From contig CP047918.1 of NCBI GenBank assembly GCA_010202265.1, positions 809,057 to 873,056 of the forward strand: DNA of 64,000 bases, written 5' to 3'. The translations under genes and the position numbers were made by a program. The DNA is from Candidatus Saccharibacteria bacterium oral taxon 955. GTDB lineage: Bacteria; Patescibacteriota; Saccharimonadia; Saccharimonadales; Saccharimonadaceae. Positions 36,002 through 45,732 of the stretch are shown here, one piece after another. The notes under the pieces are model-generated. The model searched no databases, was not told the DNA's origin, and saw only the letters and a program-made list of their open reading frames with translations. The number at the start of each line of letters is the position of its first letter. Within the stretch, counting starts at the first letter, position 1.

Positions 36002-37246
36002 GTGCGTCGATCTACATCGATATTTATTGCCCTCAACATACTTGCTGCCGCAATCAATTATTTACTTTATCCGATCCTAAGCAGAATATTGCCATCAGCA
36101 GAATATGTTGACATCACCGTTTCGCTATCATTATTCACTCAGATGTCAACGTTTCTATCATCTGTTATTGCCGTATCGATAAGCCTAGCAAAATTCGACA
36201 AAGAGTCAACCGCACACCGACGAATTGCTACGCTACAGGCGGTAATCTTAAAGGTGTTTTTATTTCTAGCAACAGGTTTTTTGCTGGCGTCTCCGTTCGT
36301 GATGCAATGGGCAAATACACCTGCATGGTTCGCCGTCCCGATCACAAGCATGATGCTATTCTCTATCCCCGTAACGATTATTTCTGGCTATTTTAACGGC
36401 AAGAATCTAATCATTCAGCTAGGTTTTGTTACCGCTTTGTCGGCTGTACTACAGTTTGGGTTTGCTCTATTCGCTGCTCTACTTTTCCATAACGGTTTTA
36501 TAACTATGGTGTCGATGTCAATTGCCCAGATCGTTACCCTCGCCACCATACATCTAGTATTTCGCAACTCTCAGCTCCCGAAAACATCACCAAAAGCAGT
36601 TCTCGACATCAAAATTCGCTCTCCCGAGACCTACCGACTAATTCGCTATACAGTAGCATCTGGTGTCGCAGTCCTAGCGATTAGTCTAGTGCAACTACTC
36701 GACCTAGTCACCGCACAACGACTCGCTGAAGTAAATATCAAGCAGTACACGGACCTATACATCCTCGGACGTGTGATATTTTTTGCTGGCATGATGTTGG
36801 TGTGGCCGTTTTTAGGCGGTATTAACATCAAGCAACTGCACGCCAATCTCAAGCCCCTACTTAAACTCACTGCTTTTTTTGTTTCGCTACTGATAGCTAT
36901 GATTGGGCTACTCTGGGTAGCCAGCGAGCCGCTAACCCAGGTTATGTTCGGCGTTGCCTACACCTTTGATTCGGTCGGTGCAATCGTCTTTTTGTCTATG
37001 ATTTACAAGGTACTACTACTTATCTTAACGGTTATTATTTTGTATTTTATCGTTATCAGAAACGTATCAGCTGTGTGGCTGTCGGTTATCGTTAGCGCCA
37101 GCCTGTTTATTGCGTCTTGGATAGTCCCCTCGTCGACGTCTATCGCTCAGCTTCTGCTGATTTTAAACCTTATCGCTAGTGTAGCAACTGTTGTCGGAAT
37201 AGCTCAGGTCTTGAGGGTTTCTCTGACATTGCCAAATTACCCCTAG
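36002..37246 (+). CDS. Polysaccharide flippase-like protein (MATE/MOP fold)
   Basis: The 414-aa protein has about 12 membrane helices, with ILAAAINYLLYPILSRILPSAEYV at the N-terminus, the pattern of Wzx-like exporters of the MOP superfamily. The start is GTG at 36002, directly after the glycosyltransferase stop at 35999. It would flip lipid-linked glycan units across the membrane. A Wzm/Wzt exporter is also present in the window, so two export routes may exist. Confidence 0.84.
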   Translation: MRRSTSIFIALNILAAAINYLLYPILSRILPSAEYVDITVSLSLFTQMSTFLSSVIAVSISLAKFDKESTAHRRIATLQAVILKVFLFLATGFLLASPFVMQWANTPAWFAVPITSMMLFSIPVTIISGYFNGKNLIIQLGFVTALSAVLQFGFALFAALLFHNGFITMVSMSIAQIVTLATIHLVFRNSQLPKTSPKAVLDIKIRSPETYRLIRYTVASGVAVLAISLVQLLDLVTAQRLAEVNIKQYTDLYILGRVIFFAGMMLVWPFLGGINIKQLHANLKPLLKLTAFFVSLLIAMIGLLWVASEPLTQVMFGVAYTFDSVGAIVFLSMIYKVLLLILTVIILYFIVIRNVSAVWLSVIVSASLFIASWIVPSSTSIAQLLLILNLIASVATVVGIAQVLRVSLTLPNYP

Positions 37247-37291
37247 ATCCTACGGCGTTTATCGTCGTAATCTATGATACAATTATGTTTG

Positions 37292-38467
37292 ATGATCAGA
37301 CTTATTAAATCAACTTTCTACAACGAGCAGGACACCAAAAACAAGCTGGTAGATTTCGTACAAAAAGCAGAGATCCTAAGCTTTGGACAAGAGTGTATAA
37401 AATTTGAAGAAGCATTTGCTAACTGGCAAGGCAGAGAGCATTGTATGTTTGTCAATAGCGGAAGCTCTGCTAACCTCGCTATTATCCAGGCCTTACTAAA
37501 CTTGGGCCGTATCAAGCGCGGCGACAAGGTCGGCTTCTCGGCTCTCACTTGGTCAACAAACGCTATGCCGCTTATTGAGCTAGGACTAGAAGTAGTACCT
37601 GTCGACGTCGAATTAAACACACTAAACGTCTCTAGCTCAACCCTCAAAAAAGTTCTCGAAAAAACCGATATCAAAATGATGTTCATCACCAACCTACTCG
37701 GGTTTTGCGATGATATCGACGAAATCAAGCGTATTTGCGACGAAAAGAATATTATTTTGGTCGAGGACAACTGTGAGTCACTAGGCACTGTCTACAAGGG
37801 CAAAAAGCTTGGTAACTATGGACTAGCTAGCACCTTCTCCTTCTATGTAGGCCACCATATGTCGACGATCGAAGGCGGTGCGATTTGTACTGATGACGAA
37901 GAGCTAGCGACCATGGTACGCCTAGTTCGCGCTCATGGCTGGGACCGAAACCTTGCCGAAAAACACCAGCAAGAAATTCGCACCAAGCACAACGTCAACA
38001 GTTCATTCTATTCACGTTACACTTTCTATGACCTAGGCTACAACCTACGACCTACCGAGATAAATGGCTTCATCGGCAACACGCAAATACCATATCTAGA
38101 TGAGATTGTCCGTATCCGGCAAGAAACATTCCTTCACTTTGCAGAAGAAATCTATAAACGGAGCGACCTTTTCTATCCAATCAAACATGATCATCTCGAT
38201 GTAGCGTCGAACTTCGCCGTTCCAGTCATATGTAAATCCCAAGAAATCCGAGATCGTCTGGTCGCGGAATGTGACGGGATCGTCGAACTTCGCCCAATCG
38301 TTGGCGGCGACATGACAAAACAGCCTTTCTTTGCAAAATACGAGAGCTCGACCGTACTCGAGAATTCAAATGCAGGCCTAATCCACGAGCAGGGTCTTTA
38401 TTTTGGCAACAACCCAGAACTAACCAGAGAAGAGATATCAAAGATACTTGATATCTTTGCGAAATAG
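37292..38467 (+). CDS. ColD-like PLP enzyme (sugar 3-dehydratase rather than aminotransferase)
   Basis: The DegT/DnrJ/EryC1 fold is clear: VNSGSSANLAIIQAL, DVELNTLNVS, VEDNCESLGTVYKGKKLG and a C-terminal NNPELT. The catalytic Lys of sugar aminotransferases is replaced by His in FSFYVGHHMSTIEGG (H188/H189 counting from ATG 37292). The same Lys-to-His change defines ColD and the E1 dehydratases, which use PMP to remove the 3-hydroxyl; His188 is the ColD active-site residue as I remember it. An upstream ATG (37274) overlaps a TATGAT box, so 37292 is chosen. The substrate is inferred to be GDP-4-keto-6-deoxymannose made by GMD. Confidence 0.85.
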   Translation: MIRLIKSTFYNEQDTKNKLVDFVQKAEILSFGQECIKFEEAFANWQGREHCMFVNSGSSANLAIIQALLNLGRIKRGDKVGFSALTWSTNAMPLIELGLEVVPVDVELNTLNVSSSTLKKVLEKTDIKMMFITNLLGFCDDIDEIKRICDEKNIILVEDNCESLGTVYKGKKLGNYGLASTFSFYVGHHMSTIEGGAICTDDEELATMVRLVRAHGWDRNLAEKHQQEIRTKHNVNSSFYSRYTFYDLGYNLRPTEINGFIGNTQIPYLDEIVRIRQETFLHFAEEIYKRSDLFYPIKHDHLDVASNFAVPVICKSQEIRDRLVAECDGIVELRPIVGGDMTKQPFFAKYESSTVLENSNAGLIHEQGLYFGNNPELTREEISKILDIFAK

Positions 38468-38472
38468 CAAGC

Positions 38473-39639
38473 ATGAAAATCGGGGTACTGATTGATCGAC
38501 TCAATGTCGGAGGCGTCGAGAAAATCGCTATCGAGGAGGTTCGCGCCCTAATAGAAGCCGGACACGATGCCTATCTAGTGGTACTCCGCAGGAAAGCTGT
38601 TGTCGAAAACGCCTTTCCTGACCTCTTAAAAGACGTACCGGTCATCTATCTAGACGATCGACTCCCGTCTATTTTTAGGTTTTCTTTTGGCTTTCCGCTG
38701 TTCTTTTTCTTTTCGCTATTTCATCTGACCTACCCGCTATTACTTCCCTTCAAGGTCAAAAGAAATGAGTTTGACTATTTAATAGTTCACGGTACCTATA
38801 CGATATTTACAGCTATCCAGCTAAAAAAACGCCGACAAATTCCATTTTCAGGCTTTGTCTGGGATCCTGCGTCATACCTGATGCAACGCGTCTATAGGCC
38901 CAAGATTCCACATCTAATACACGCTCTACTGTTACCGATAGCGCGTACACTTGATAAGCACGTCATCAGGGCGATGAATAGCGTCCTTGTTGGCGGGACG
39001 GCCCATAATAGTTTCATCAAGCAGGCTGATCCCGATGCAAAAATTGACGTCGTCTATCCATCGGTTCACCCTACGCAACGCCCCGCCAATAAGGATGAAT
39101 ATGTATTTGTTATGACAGCCTGGAAAGAGGGCAAACACCCCGAATATCTCATAGAGCTAGCAAAGGCTCTGCCTAACTTAAAAATTAAAATGGGCGGTAA
39201 GTGGATTGATCCTGATTATCGTGCTAGGTTTGAAACCATGCTAAAAGAGGCTAAAGTCACCTCGTCTATTGAGGTGCTTGGTAGTCTTGATGAGCAAGAG
39301 CTAGCCAGACTATACCGCAAGGCTCTCGTCGTCCTACAAACCAACGATGATCGAGGCTTTGGCATGCCAGCACTTGAAGCCGCCGCCCAAGGAACAACTT
39401 TCATCATACCGAAAGGACAAGGGGTGTGCGACCTCTTCACCGACGGCGTTCACGGCTTCTACACCAAAGAAAAAGATACAAAAACTATAGTAAAAAAACT
39501 CCAGACACTTATCTCTGACCCTAAAATGGCTGGCGAGATGGGCAAAAAAGCCCTCAAAGAAGTCAAGGCTCACTATTCTTGGAAAATCCACGCCCAGCAG
39601 CTAGTTGATATTATTCAGCGTAATTGCGCCAAGCAATAA
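38473..39639 (+). CDS. Family 4 glycosyltransferase
   Basis: The 388-aa GT-B enzyme opens MKIGVLIDRLNVGGVEKIAIEEV and has the GT4 donor region FVMTAWKEGKHPEYL and the signature TNDDRGFGMPALEAAAQGTTFIIPKG. A hydrophobic stretch around residues 70-95 may dip into the membrane. It starts 5 nt after the ColD-like gene stop, so they are co-transcribed and it may use the sugar that this enzyme helps to make, which is an inference. Confidence 0.92.
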   Translation: MKIGVLIDRLNVGGVEKIAIEEVRALIEAGHDAYLVVLRRKAVVENAFPDLLKDVPVIYLDDRLPSIFRFSFGFPLFFFFSLFHLTYPLLLPFKVKRNEFDYLIVHGTYTIFTAIQLKKRRQIPFSGFVWDPASYLMQRVYRPKIPHLIHALLLPIARTLDKHVIRAMNSVLVGGTAHNSFIKQADPDAKIDVVYPSVHPTQRPANKDEYVFVMTAWKEGKHPEYLIELAKALPNLKIKMGGKWIDPDYRARFETMLKEAKVTSSIEVLGSLDEQELARLYRKALVVLQTNDDRGFGMPALEAAAQGTTFIIPKGQGVCDLFTDGVHGFYTKEKDTKTIVKKLQTLISDPKMAGEMGKKALKEVKAHYSWKIHAQQLVDIIQRNCAKQ

Positions 39640-39680
39640 ATCCACCCCATACACCCCTGTTAATATGGTACAATCTTAGT

Positions 39681-40625
39681 ATGAGCAAACAACCTCTCGT
39701 CAGTATCATAATCCCCGTCTACAACGAGGAGGCTAATCTGAAATGGCATCATGACCTCCTCAGAGATTATCTAAAGAAACTCCCTCAATCATTTGAAATT
39801 ATCTATATTAACGACGGCAGTAGCGACGGATCGCTAACCATACTAAAAGATATCGTGAAAAAAGATAAGCTAGCGCGCTACATCTCGTTCTCACGCAACT
39901 TTGGCAAAGAGGCAGCAACTACAGCTGGACTCGCCAAAGCAAAAGGTGACGCAGCAATTATGATTGACGCCGACGGCCAACACCCCGCCGAGATGATTGA
40001 AACATTCATTCGCGAGTGGCAAGCTGGCTACGCAACTGTTATCGGGGTTCGTACAACTGATGGCGGGGCCGGGTTTATGAAGAGCCTAGGCTCACGTGGT
40101 TTTTACTTTATCCTTCAACTACTTGGCGCCGACAACAGTAGCCAGCACGGGCTAACCGATTTCAGATTAATCGACCGAAAAATTATTGATCAATACAACA
40201 AGCTTACCGAACATGATCGCGTAACCCGAAACCTCCTCGACTGGCTAGGCTACTCTCGTAAGCTTATTCAGTTTGAAGCCAACGAACGCCACGCCGGTGA
40301 TGCATCATACTCATTCAGAAAGCTAACCAAACTCGCCATTAACGGTATAGTTAAACACTCGACAAGGCCACTAAAATTTATCGGTATCGCTGGATTTCTA
40401 GTCGCTCTAGTTGCGGGGCTACTCGGCATATTTATGGTTATCGAAAAATACCTGCTAAAGGATGCTCTGAACCTATCGTTTACTGGCACCTCACTTCTCG
40501 CCGTGTTCTTAAGTTTTATGGTAGGAATTGTCCTATTTTGTCAGGGTCTACTGGCTCTATATTTAGAAAACGTCTACTACGAAACCCAGAACCGTCCTAT
40601 ATATATCATTGAGGAAGAGGGGTAG
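39681..40625 (+). CDS. Family 2 glycosyltransferase, polyprenyl-phosphate type (GtrB/DPM-like)
   Basis: Start is ATG 39681, 6 nt after TACAAT; an upstream in-frame ATG (39624) lies inside the previous gene. The 314-aa protein has the GT2 domain SIIIPVYNEEANL, YINDGSSDGS, DADGQHP and GLTDFRLIDR, followed by two C-terminal membrane helices (about 235-260 and 270-295). This layout belongs to enzymes that put one sugar onto polyprenyl phosphate for later use outside the membrane. The putative GT-C proteins in this window could be the users. Confidence 0.91.
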   Translation: MSKQPLVSIIIPVYNEEANLKWHHDLLRDYLKKLPQSFEIIYINDGSSDGSLTILKDIVKKDKLARYISFSRNFGKEAATTAGLAKAKGDAAIMIDADGQHPAEMIETFIREWQAGYATVIGVRTTDGGAGFMKSLGSRGFYFILQLLGADNSSQHGLTDFRLIDRKIIDQYNKLTEHDRVTRNLLDWLGYSRKLIQFEANERHAGDASYSFRKLTKLAINGIVKHSTRPLKFIGIAGFLVALVAGLLGIFMVIEKYLLKDALNLSFTGTSLLAVFLSFMVGIVLFCQGLLALYLENVYYETQNRPIYIIEEEG

Positions 40626-40634
40626 ATCTCATCC

Positions 40635-41744
40635 ATGCATATCGTGTGGTTTTCCTGGAAAGACCGCTGGCACCCACAGGCAGGAGGGGCAGAAACGGTG
40701 TCCGGAGAGATTATGGATCGGCTAGCTAGAGATGGTCATACGATTACGCTCTTTACTGCCATGTATCCAGGCGCCTCGCAATACGAGCAAAAGAGAGACG
40801 TCTCTATCTATCGCTCTGGAAATCGATTTACGGTTTATCTAAAAGCTCTGTTTTCTTATAGGCGCTATCAAAAAACTCACGAAAAACCAAGTTTGGTTAT
40901 CGATGAGATGAATACTATCCCGTTTTTTGCTGGCGCATACGTCAAGGCATCTCAAAAAGTACTCCTGTCATACCAGCTAGCTCGCGAAGTCTGGTTTTAT
41001 CAGATGTTACCCGTTCTCTCCCATATCGGCTTTGTTATCGAGCCACTATATCTAGCACTAGTTGCAAAACTCTATCCTACAGTTCTCACCGAATCATTAA
41101 GCTCAAAAAGAGACATGGAAAAATACGGTCTGAAAAATATCAAAACTTTTTCGATAGGCATGGCACTTGAACCCTTAAAAACTCTAAAAACAAAACCAGC
41201 CAGTCCCGTCGTCTTATCGCTCGGCGCCGTACGCCCTATGAAACGCACGATCGATGCAGTAAAGGCCTTTGAAGAGGCGCACTCCATAAACCCCGACCTA
41301 AAAATGATTATCGCCGGAGACATCTCTGGGGGATACGGCGATAGCCTAAAAGACTATGTTGCAAAATCTCGTTCTAAAGCGAATATTGAGATCCTCGGTC
41401 GCGTATCATCTGAAAAGCGACTAAAGTTGATGCGTGAGGCTGGCGTCATACTCGTCACGTCAATAAAAGAAGGCTGGGGACTAATCGTTACCGAGGCAAA
41501 TAGTCAAGGAACCCCTGCTGTTGTTTATGACGTTGATGGACTGCGCGATAGCGTCAGACACAAAAAAACTGGTATAGTATCGGCCAATAACGACCCATTA
41601 GCTCTTGGACGAGCAACAGTTGATATTTTGGCAGATAAAACCGCCTACAAAAAAATCCGCCAAACCGCCTGGATATGGAGTAAGGAGTTTACGTTCGAAA
41701 AATCTTATCGTGATTTTTGTAAAAAAGCTAATATACCACTATAG
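40635..41744 (+). CDS. Family 4 glycosyltransferase
   Basis: The 369-aa GT-B enzyme opens MHIVWFSWKDRWHPQAGGAE, with VLSLGAVRPMKRTIDAVKAF and the donor motif TSIKEGWGLIVTEANSQGTPAVVYD. It begins 9 nt after the preceding stop and belongs to the same plus-strand group. The sugar specificity is unknown. Confidence 0.93.
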   Translation: MHIVWFSWKDRWHPQAGGAETVSGEIMDRLARDGHTITLFTAMYPGASQYEQKRDVSIYRSGNRFTVYLKALFSYRRYQKTHEKPSLVIDEMNTIPFFAGAYVKASQKVLLSYQLAREVWFYQMLPVLSHIGFVIEPLYLALVAKLYPTVLTESLSSKRDMEKYGLKNIKTFSIGMALEPLKTLKTKPASPVVLSLGAVRPMKRTIDAVKAFEEAHSINPDLKMIIAGDISGGYGDSLKDYVAKSRSKANIEILGRVSSEKRLKLMREAGVILVTSIKEGWGLIVTEANSQGTPAVVYDVDGLRDSVRHKKTGIVSANNDPLALGRATVDILADKTAYKKIRQTAWIWSKEFTFEKSYRDFCKKANIPL

Positions 41745-41810
41745 TCGTTGACTATATATTACGTTTATGTTTATATAGATAAGAAAACTAAATAGTTGAC
41801 ACAGATACTC

Positions 41811-42404
41811 ATGAACATCACTAAGCCAAACCACAAGAAACGTAACATTATCATAATTTTTGCGGTCATTTTACTGCTCGGAATCGCTGCATATAGCGCA
41901 GTCGCCTACGCTCGAGGATATTGGCCATTCCTGCTCACTTCAAACACCCAGGATACTAAAGACACAGAGTCGAAGATCGATTACAAAAAACCAACTACCG
42001 AGCAAATAAAAGCTGGAAACCAGACCAAGGATCAGTTCCTCGAAAAAGAAACTGAGGCCTCAAAACAGCAGGCCAAAGCGACGGGGACAGAAACCAAACA
42101 ACCCGCCAAGACCAATACGTCTGTTCTCATATCGTCTCTCAATCTGAATGGGTCTAGCCTATCAGCGCGGACAATCATCCAAGCAATAGATGCTAATGGA
42201 ACATGTAAATTTGCTCTAACAAAACCAGGTCAAAAACCAATCGAATTATCAGCCGGGACACAAACTCAAGCCTCCTATTCGGTGTGTCAAGGATTTGACA
42301 TCGAAACAGCCAGTCTAGCGCGTGGTGAATGGAAGGTTTCAATTACATACACAGGGTCGGCTGGTCAATCAGGCTCCGCAGAAAAAACGGTAACTCTCCC
42401 ATGA
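41811..42404 (+). CDS. Membrane-anchored protein with Ser/Thr/Lys linker
   Basis: ATG 41811 gives 197 aa (an upstream TTG at 41796 is less likely). One membrane helix (about 12-33) is followed by a hydrophilic Lys/Thr/Gln-rich linker (about 40-105) and an Ig-like outside domain with two Cys (FTK...C and VC) that may form a disulfide. No family is recognised. The last 4 nt overlap the start of the secreted lectin gene, so both are translated together and may act on the surface as partners. Confidence 0.7.
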   Translation: MNITKPNHKKRNIIIIFAVILLLGIAAYSAVAYARGYWPFLLTSNTQDTKDTESKIDYKKPTTEQIKAGNQTKDQFLEKETEASKQQAKATGTETKQPAKTNTSVLISSLNLNGSSLSARTIIQAIDANGTCKFALTKPGQKPIELSAGTQTQASYSVCQGFDIETASLARGEWKVSITYTGSAGQSGSAEKTVTLP

Positions 42405-44428
42405 AACACGGCTTAAAAATCACCTCTTTGCTGGTCACTACATTTATAACTAGCATTTTTTGTGCAGTGCCAATTGTAACGGCTATCGACGCTCGTACTT
42501 TCAATCCCGGTAACATTATTGATGACGTGAACTTTACTAATACGAATACCATGACCGTTGGGCAGATACAGTCGTTTCTCGAGAGTAAAATGCCCAACTG
42601 TGATATCAACGGTGTCGAAAAAGCTGGCGGCGGCTCGTCCTCTTTGACTAATCGCCAATGGATAGAACGGCGCTACGGGATCGGACCACCCTACCGATGT
42701 TTGCGTGATTATCGAGAAAATCCAGAAACTAGCCAAAATAACTACGGCAAGATTAACACACCAGCAGGAGCCTTGAGTGCCGCCGAGTTGATTCATATGT
42801 ACTCACTCAGGTTTGGTATCAACCCTCAAGTACTTATTGTCACTCTCCAAAAAGAAAATGGTATGATTACCGACAATATCCCTGTTCCTCGCCAGTACCA
42901 GCAAGCGATGGGATTTGGATGTCCCGATCATGTCGCGCCTGGACAGCCAGCGTGCGACCCTAAATACAACAGCCTCTCAAACCAGCTATACCAAGCTGCG
43001 CGACATTTTAGGGGTTATATGGAGCGGCAGCAGGGATGGTACGTACCTTATGTTGTTGGCAACAATACAATTCTCTATAACCCAAATGCCAGCTGTGGCT
43101 CAAGCAATGTGTTTATTCAAAACGGTGCGACTGCGGCTCTTTATTCCTACACGCCATATCAGCCAAATCAATCGGCTCTCAATGCTCAGTATGGCCAAGG
43201 TGACGCCTGCGGCGCCTATGGCAATAGAAACTTTTATCTGTATTTCAATGATTGGTTTGGCTCAACACAATCACCGCCATCGCGCACCTGGTCGATGCTT
43301 GATCAAGGACAGGCTATCTCTGGTTCTAATAACAGGACAAATACAATTACAATGACACCTGGAAGCACTACCACGCTATATATCAAGGCGAAGAACACTG
43401 GAAACCAAGTCTGGTATAACGGCAACACGACCCTTGCGACGTCGCGTCCAGAAAATCGACCGAGCGCCTATGCCAACACATCTTGGCCTGGCACGAATCG
43501 ACCAGCCCAGTTACTAGAACCACGCGTTAAGCCTGGAGAGACCGGGACGTTTATGTTCTCGATAACTGCCCCAAACAACTTCACTAAGTCGCGTGAGTAT
43601 TTTAACATTGTTCACGAAGGCATAGCCTGGGAAAATGATATCGGACTTTACTTTGACATATCAGTCACCACGCCAAAGGATAATTCATATAACGCCCGCA
43701 TCATATCCAACAAGTTATACCACGACCCTGCCCTGACAAAACCACTCGGCTTTGCAGACGGTCGCGTTCGAACTGGCCAGACAATCTATGGAGAGCTCGT
43801 ATTCCAAAATACTGGTGGCGCAACCATGACAAACTCAGTTGTTAAGCTCGGTACATTCTCGCCCGTCGACCGACCAAGCGCCTTTCGAAGCGAATTATGG
43901 TTATCGTCAACTCGAATCGCCAGTTTGATTGAGTCGTCTGTTAAGCCAACCGAAATCGGTCATATGCGTTTCTCATTTACTGCACCGGCACCAGGCTGGT
44001 ACAACGAGACTTTTGCTCTGGTCGCAGAAGGCATAACTTGGATGCCAAGTACAAGCATGTCATACAGGATGGAAGTAACACCAAACTACAGTTCAAATAT
44101 GATATCTGGCCAAGCAATCGCAACCGGAACACAAATTATGAGCAAAAACCTCAAATATCGCCTGATTATTCAGCCCGACGGCAATATGGTTCTTTATAGC
44201 AACTCAAACCCTATATGGCACACTCACACAGCAGGTGCGGCCGGCCCTACCCTCGTTATGCAGTCAGACGGCAACCTAGTTCTCTATGCAACCGGCACAA
44301 AACCAGTCTGGAACTCTCAGACCGTTACAGGACAACACTCGATGCTCCAGCTTCAGGAGGACGGTAACCTAGTTATGTACGCCAGCGGAAATATACCTAG
44401 ATGGTCAACTAATACTAGTGGTCGCTAG
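42401..44428 (+). CDS. Secreted lectin-type protein with B-lectin domain
   Basis: From ATG 42401 (overlapping the previous stop as ATGA) the protein is 675 aa. A signal peptide (about 1-28) is followed by a region with LSAAELIHMYSLRFGINPQV, a lysozyme/transglycosylase-like helical segment (VTLQKENG), two Ig-like domains (about 325-455 and 470-560) and a C-terminal bulb-type lectin domain (about 565-675). The lectin has three intact QxDxNxVxY sites: QPDGNMVLY, QSDGNLVLY and QEDGNLVMY. Such sites bind mannose and, in LlpA lectins, D-rhamnose. A role in attachment to host or self glycan is inferred. Confidence 0.86.
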   Translation: MKHGLKITSLLVTTFITSIFCAVPIVTAIDARTFNPGNIIDDVNFTNTNTMTVGQIQSFLESKMPNCDINGVEKAGGGSSSLTNRQWIERRYGIGPPYRCLRDYRENPETSQNNYGKINTPAGALSAAELIHMYSLRFGINPQVLIVTLQKENGMITDNIPVPRQYQQAMGFGCPDHVAPGQPACDPKYNSLSNQLYQAARHFRGYMERQQGWYVPYVVGNNTILYNPNASCGSSNVFIQNGATAALYSYTPYQPNQSALNAQYGQGDACGAYGNRNFYLYFNDWFGSTQSPPSRTWSMLDQGQAISGSNNRTNTITMTPGSTTTLYIKAKNTGNQVWYNGNTTLATSRPENRPSAYANTSWPGTNRPAQLLEPRVKPGETGTFMFSITAPNNFTKSREYFNIVHEGIAWENDIGLYFDISVTTPKDNSYNARIISNKLYHDPALTKPLGFADGRVRTGQTIYGELVFQNTGGATMTNSVVKLGTFSPVDRPSAFRSELWLSSTRIASLIESSVKPTEIGHMRFSFTAPAPGWYNETFALVAEGITWMPSTSMSYRMEVTPNYSSNMISGQAIATGTQIMSKNLKYRLIIQPDGNMVLYSNSNPIWHTHTAGAAGPTLVMQSDGNLVLYATGTKPVWNSQTVTGQHSMLQLQEDGNLVMYASGNIPRWSTNTSGR

Positions 44429-44438
44429 TAAACGATTA

Positions 44439-45728
44439 CTATTTGATTATACTTTCAACGATTGATTCAGCCGAACGATAAGTGTCGTCCCAAGTAAGTG
44501 GCGTGCGGTCATGAAGCTTTTTCTCACGACTGGTGCGATATTTGTCATCCATCATTTTGACAATTGCCTCGAGACACTCGTCGGCACTATATGGCGAGAA
44601 ATAATCAGCGTACTCACCAACCACCTCAGGTATCGACGAGGAGTGCGATGCCACAGTTGCTTTGCAGTGATGAGCCGCTTCGGCTACAGGCAGGCCCCAA
44701 CCCTCATAATATGAAGGAAAGACAAAAAACTTACAGTTTTTATACATCCAAGCCAGCCCTTTGTCGTCTATATCGTTTCGAATGGTAATTTTTTTGTTAA
44801 CACGATCGTCATGGACTAATTGATAATAGATATCTCCAGTCAGCCAACCGATTCGTCCGACAATATATAGATGGGGTAAATCAATTCCACGCTCATGGGC
44901 GAGACAATACACCTGGTAGAGCAAAACCGGATTCTTGCGTACCTCGAGCGTCCCAACATTTAGGATGTACGGTTCATCGACAATTCCATCTGGCCTAACT
45001 AGTTCTTTTTCATTAATATCCTCGCCGAGAATCATAACTCCAGTCTTGGCGCAATTCTTTATGTTAAAGTCTTTTACAAACCTCTCGTAGTCTCGTCGGG
45101 TCGCCTCCGATATAAATAATAGAGCATCGCTTAGCTCACAAATCGCACGAACATAGCGTGGGAATCGCTCATGCTCAACTTCTGCGGTATGTGCACGATC
45201 ATAAACAGGAATAAAATCATTTATGTTGTGAACTATCTTGATACCAACTCGCTCTTTGGCTTCTGATACTGTGCTTACGTAATGTGGCTTATCCCAGTGC
45301 GCACCATAAACCAGCAGAACATCGTCAGATTGAAAATCAAACGGCACATCCTCGGGCTGAAATGTGTGCATCTTGCTCTGTTCACTCTGGCTTCGGATAC
45401 CCTTTAGACGTGAAACCCCGTGACGCGCAACCTTTGATACGATCGGTGGTACGAGAGCTTTTGTTGCCCGCTTTGCATGATGAAGCGCTCGAGATGCCCC
45501 TCTAGGACCAGAAGCACCGCCGGTTTCGCCATCTTCTGTATGATCTGGATAAAGCAGGTCGCCTATACTAGTCAGCTGATAAAACCGCCTATCTTGTTCA
45601 CTAAAATAGCAAAATACCGTATCAGACCGATCAGCGTATCGCACCGCCATCTCATACACAACCCGCTGAATTCCGCTAAGGTTCCCTCGCCAGACCGTCA
45701 GGTCGGTAACATCTACCACTCTCCTCAC
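44439..45728 (-). CDS. Family 4 glycosyltransferase
   Basis: The protein has the N-terminal VVDVTDLTVWRGNLSGIQRV and the GT4 motif region ILNVGTLEVRKNP, FVFPSYYEGWGLPVAEAAHH and GEYADYFSPYSAD. GTG at 45728 is the likely start because AAGGAG lies 10 nt upstream over the stop of the preceding gene; an ATG at 45764 (441 aa) would overlap it by 32 nt. It is the last gene of the minus-strand Wzm/Wzt group. Confidence 0.9.
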   Translation of the reverse strand: MRRVVDVTDLTVWRGNLSGIQRVVYEMAVRYADRSDTVFCYFSEQDRRFYQLTSIGDLLYPDHTEDGETGGASGPRGASRALHHAKRATKALVPPIVSKVARHGVSRLKGIRSQSEQSKMHTFQPEDVPFDFQSDDVLLVYGAHWDKPHYVSTVSEAKERVGIKIVHNINDFIPVYDRAHTAEVEHERFPRYVRAICELSDALLFISEATRRDYERFVKDFNIKNCAKTGVMILGEDINEKELVRPDGIVDEPYILNVGTLEVRKNPVLLYQVYCLAHERGIDLPHLYIVGRIGWLTGDIYYQLVHDDRVNKKITIRNDIDDKGLAWMYKNCKFFVFPSYYEGWGLPVAEAAHHCKATVASHSSSIPEVVGEYADYFSPYSADECLEAIVKMMDDKYRTSREKKLHDRTPLTWDDTYRSAESIVESIIK

Positions 45729-45732
45729 CGCG

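Noticed and set aside
37274-37291. Upstream ATG as the start of the ColD-like gene
   Set aside because: It overlaps the TATGAT box; ATG 37292 keeps residue numbering in line with ColD.
42329-42400. Upstream start of the lectin gene
   Set aside because: The extra residues read through the previous gene; the signal peptide starts at ATG 42401.
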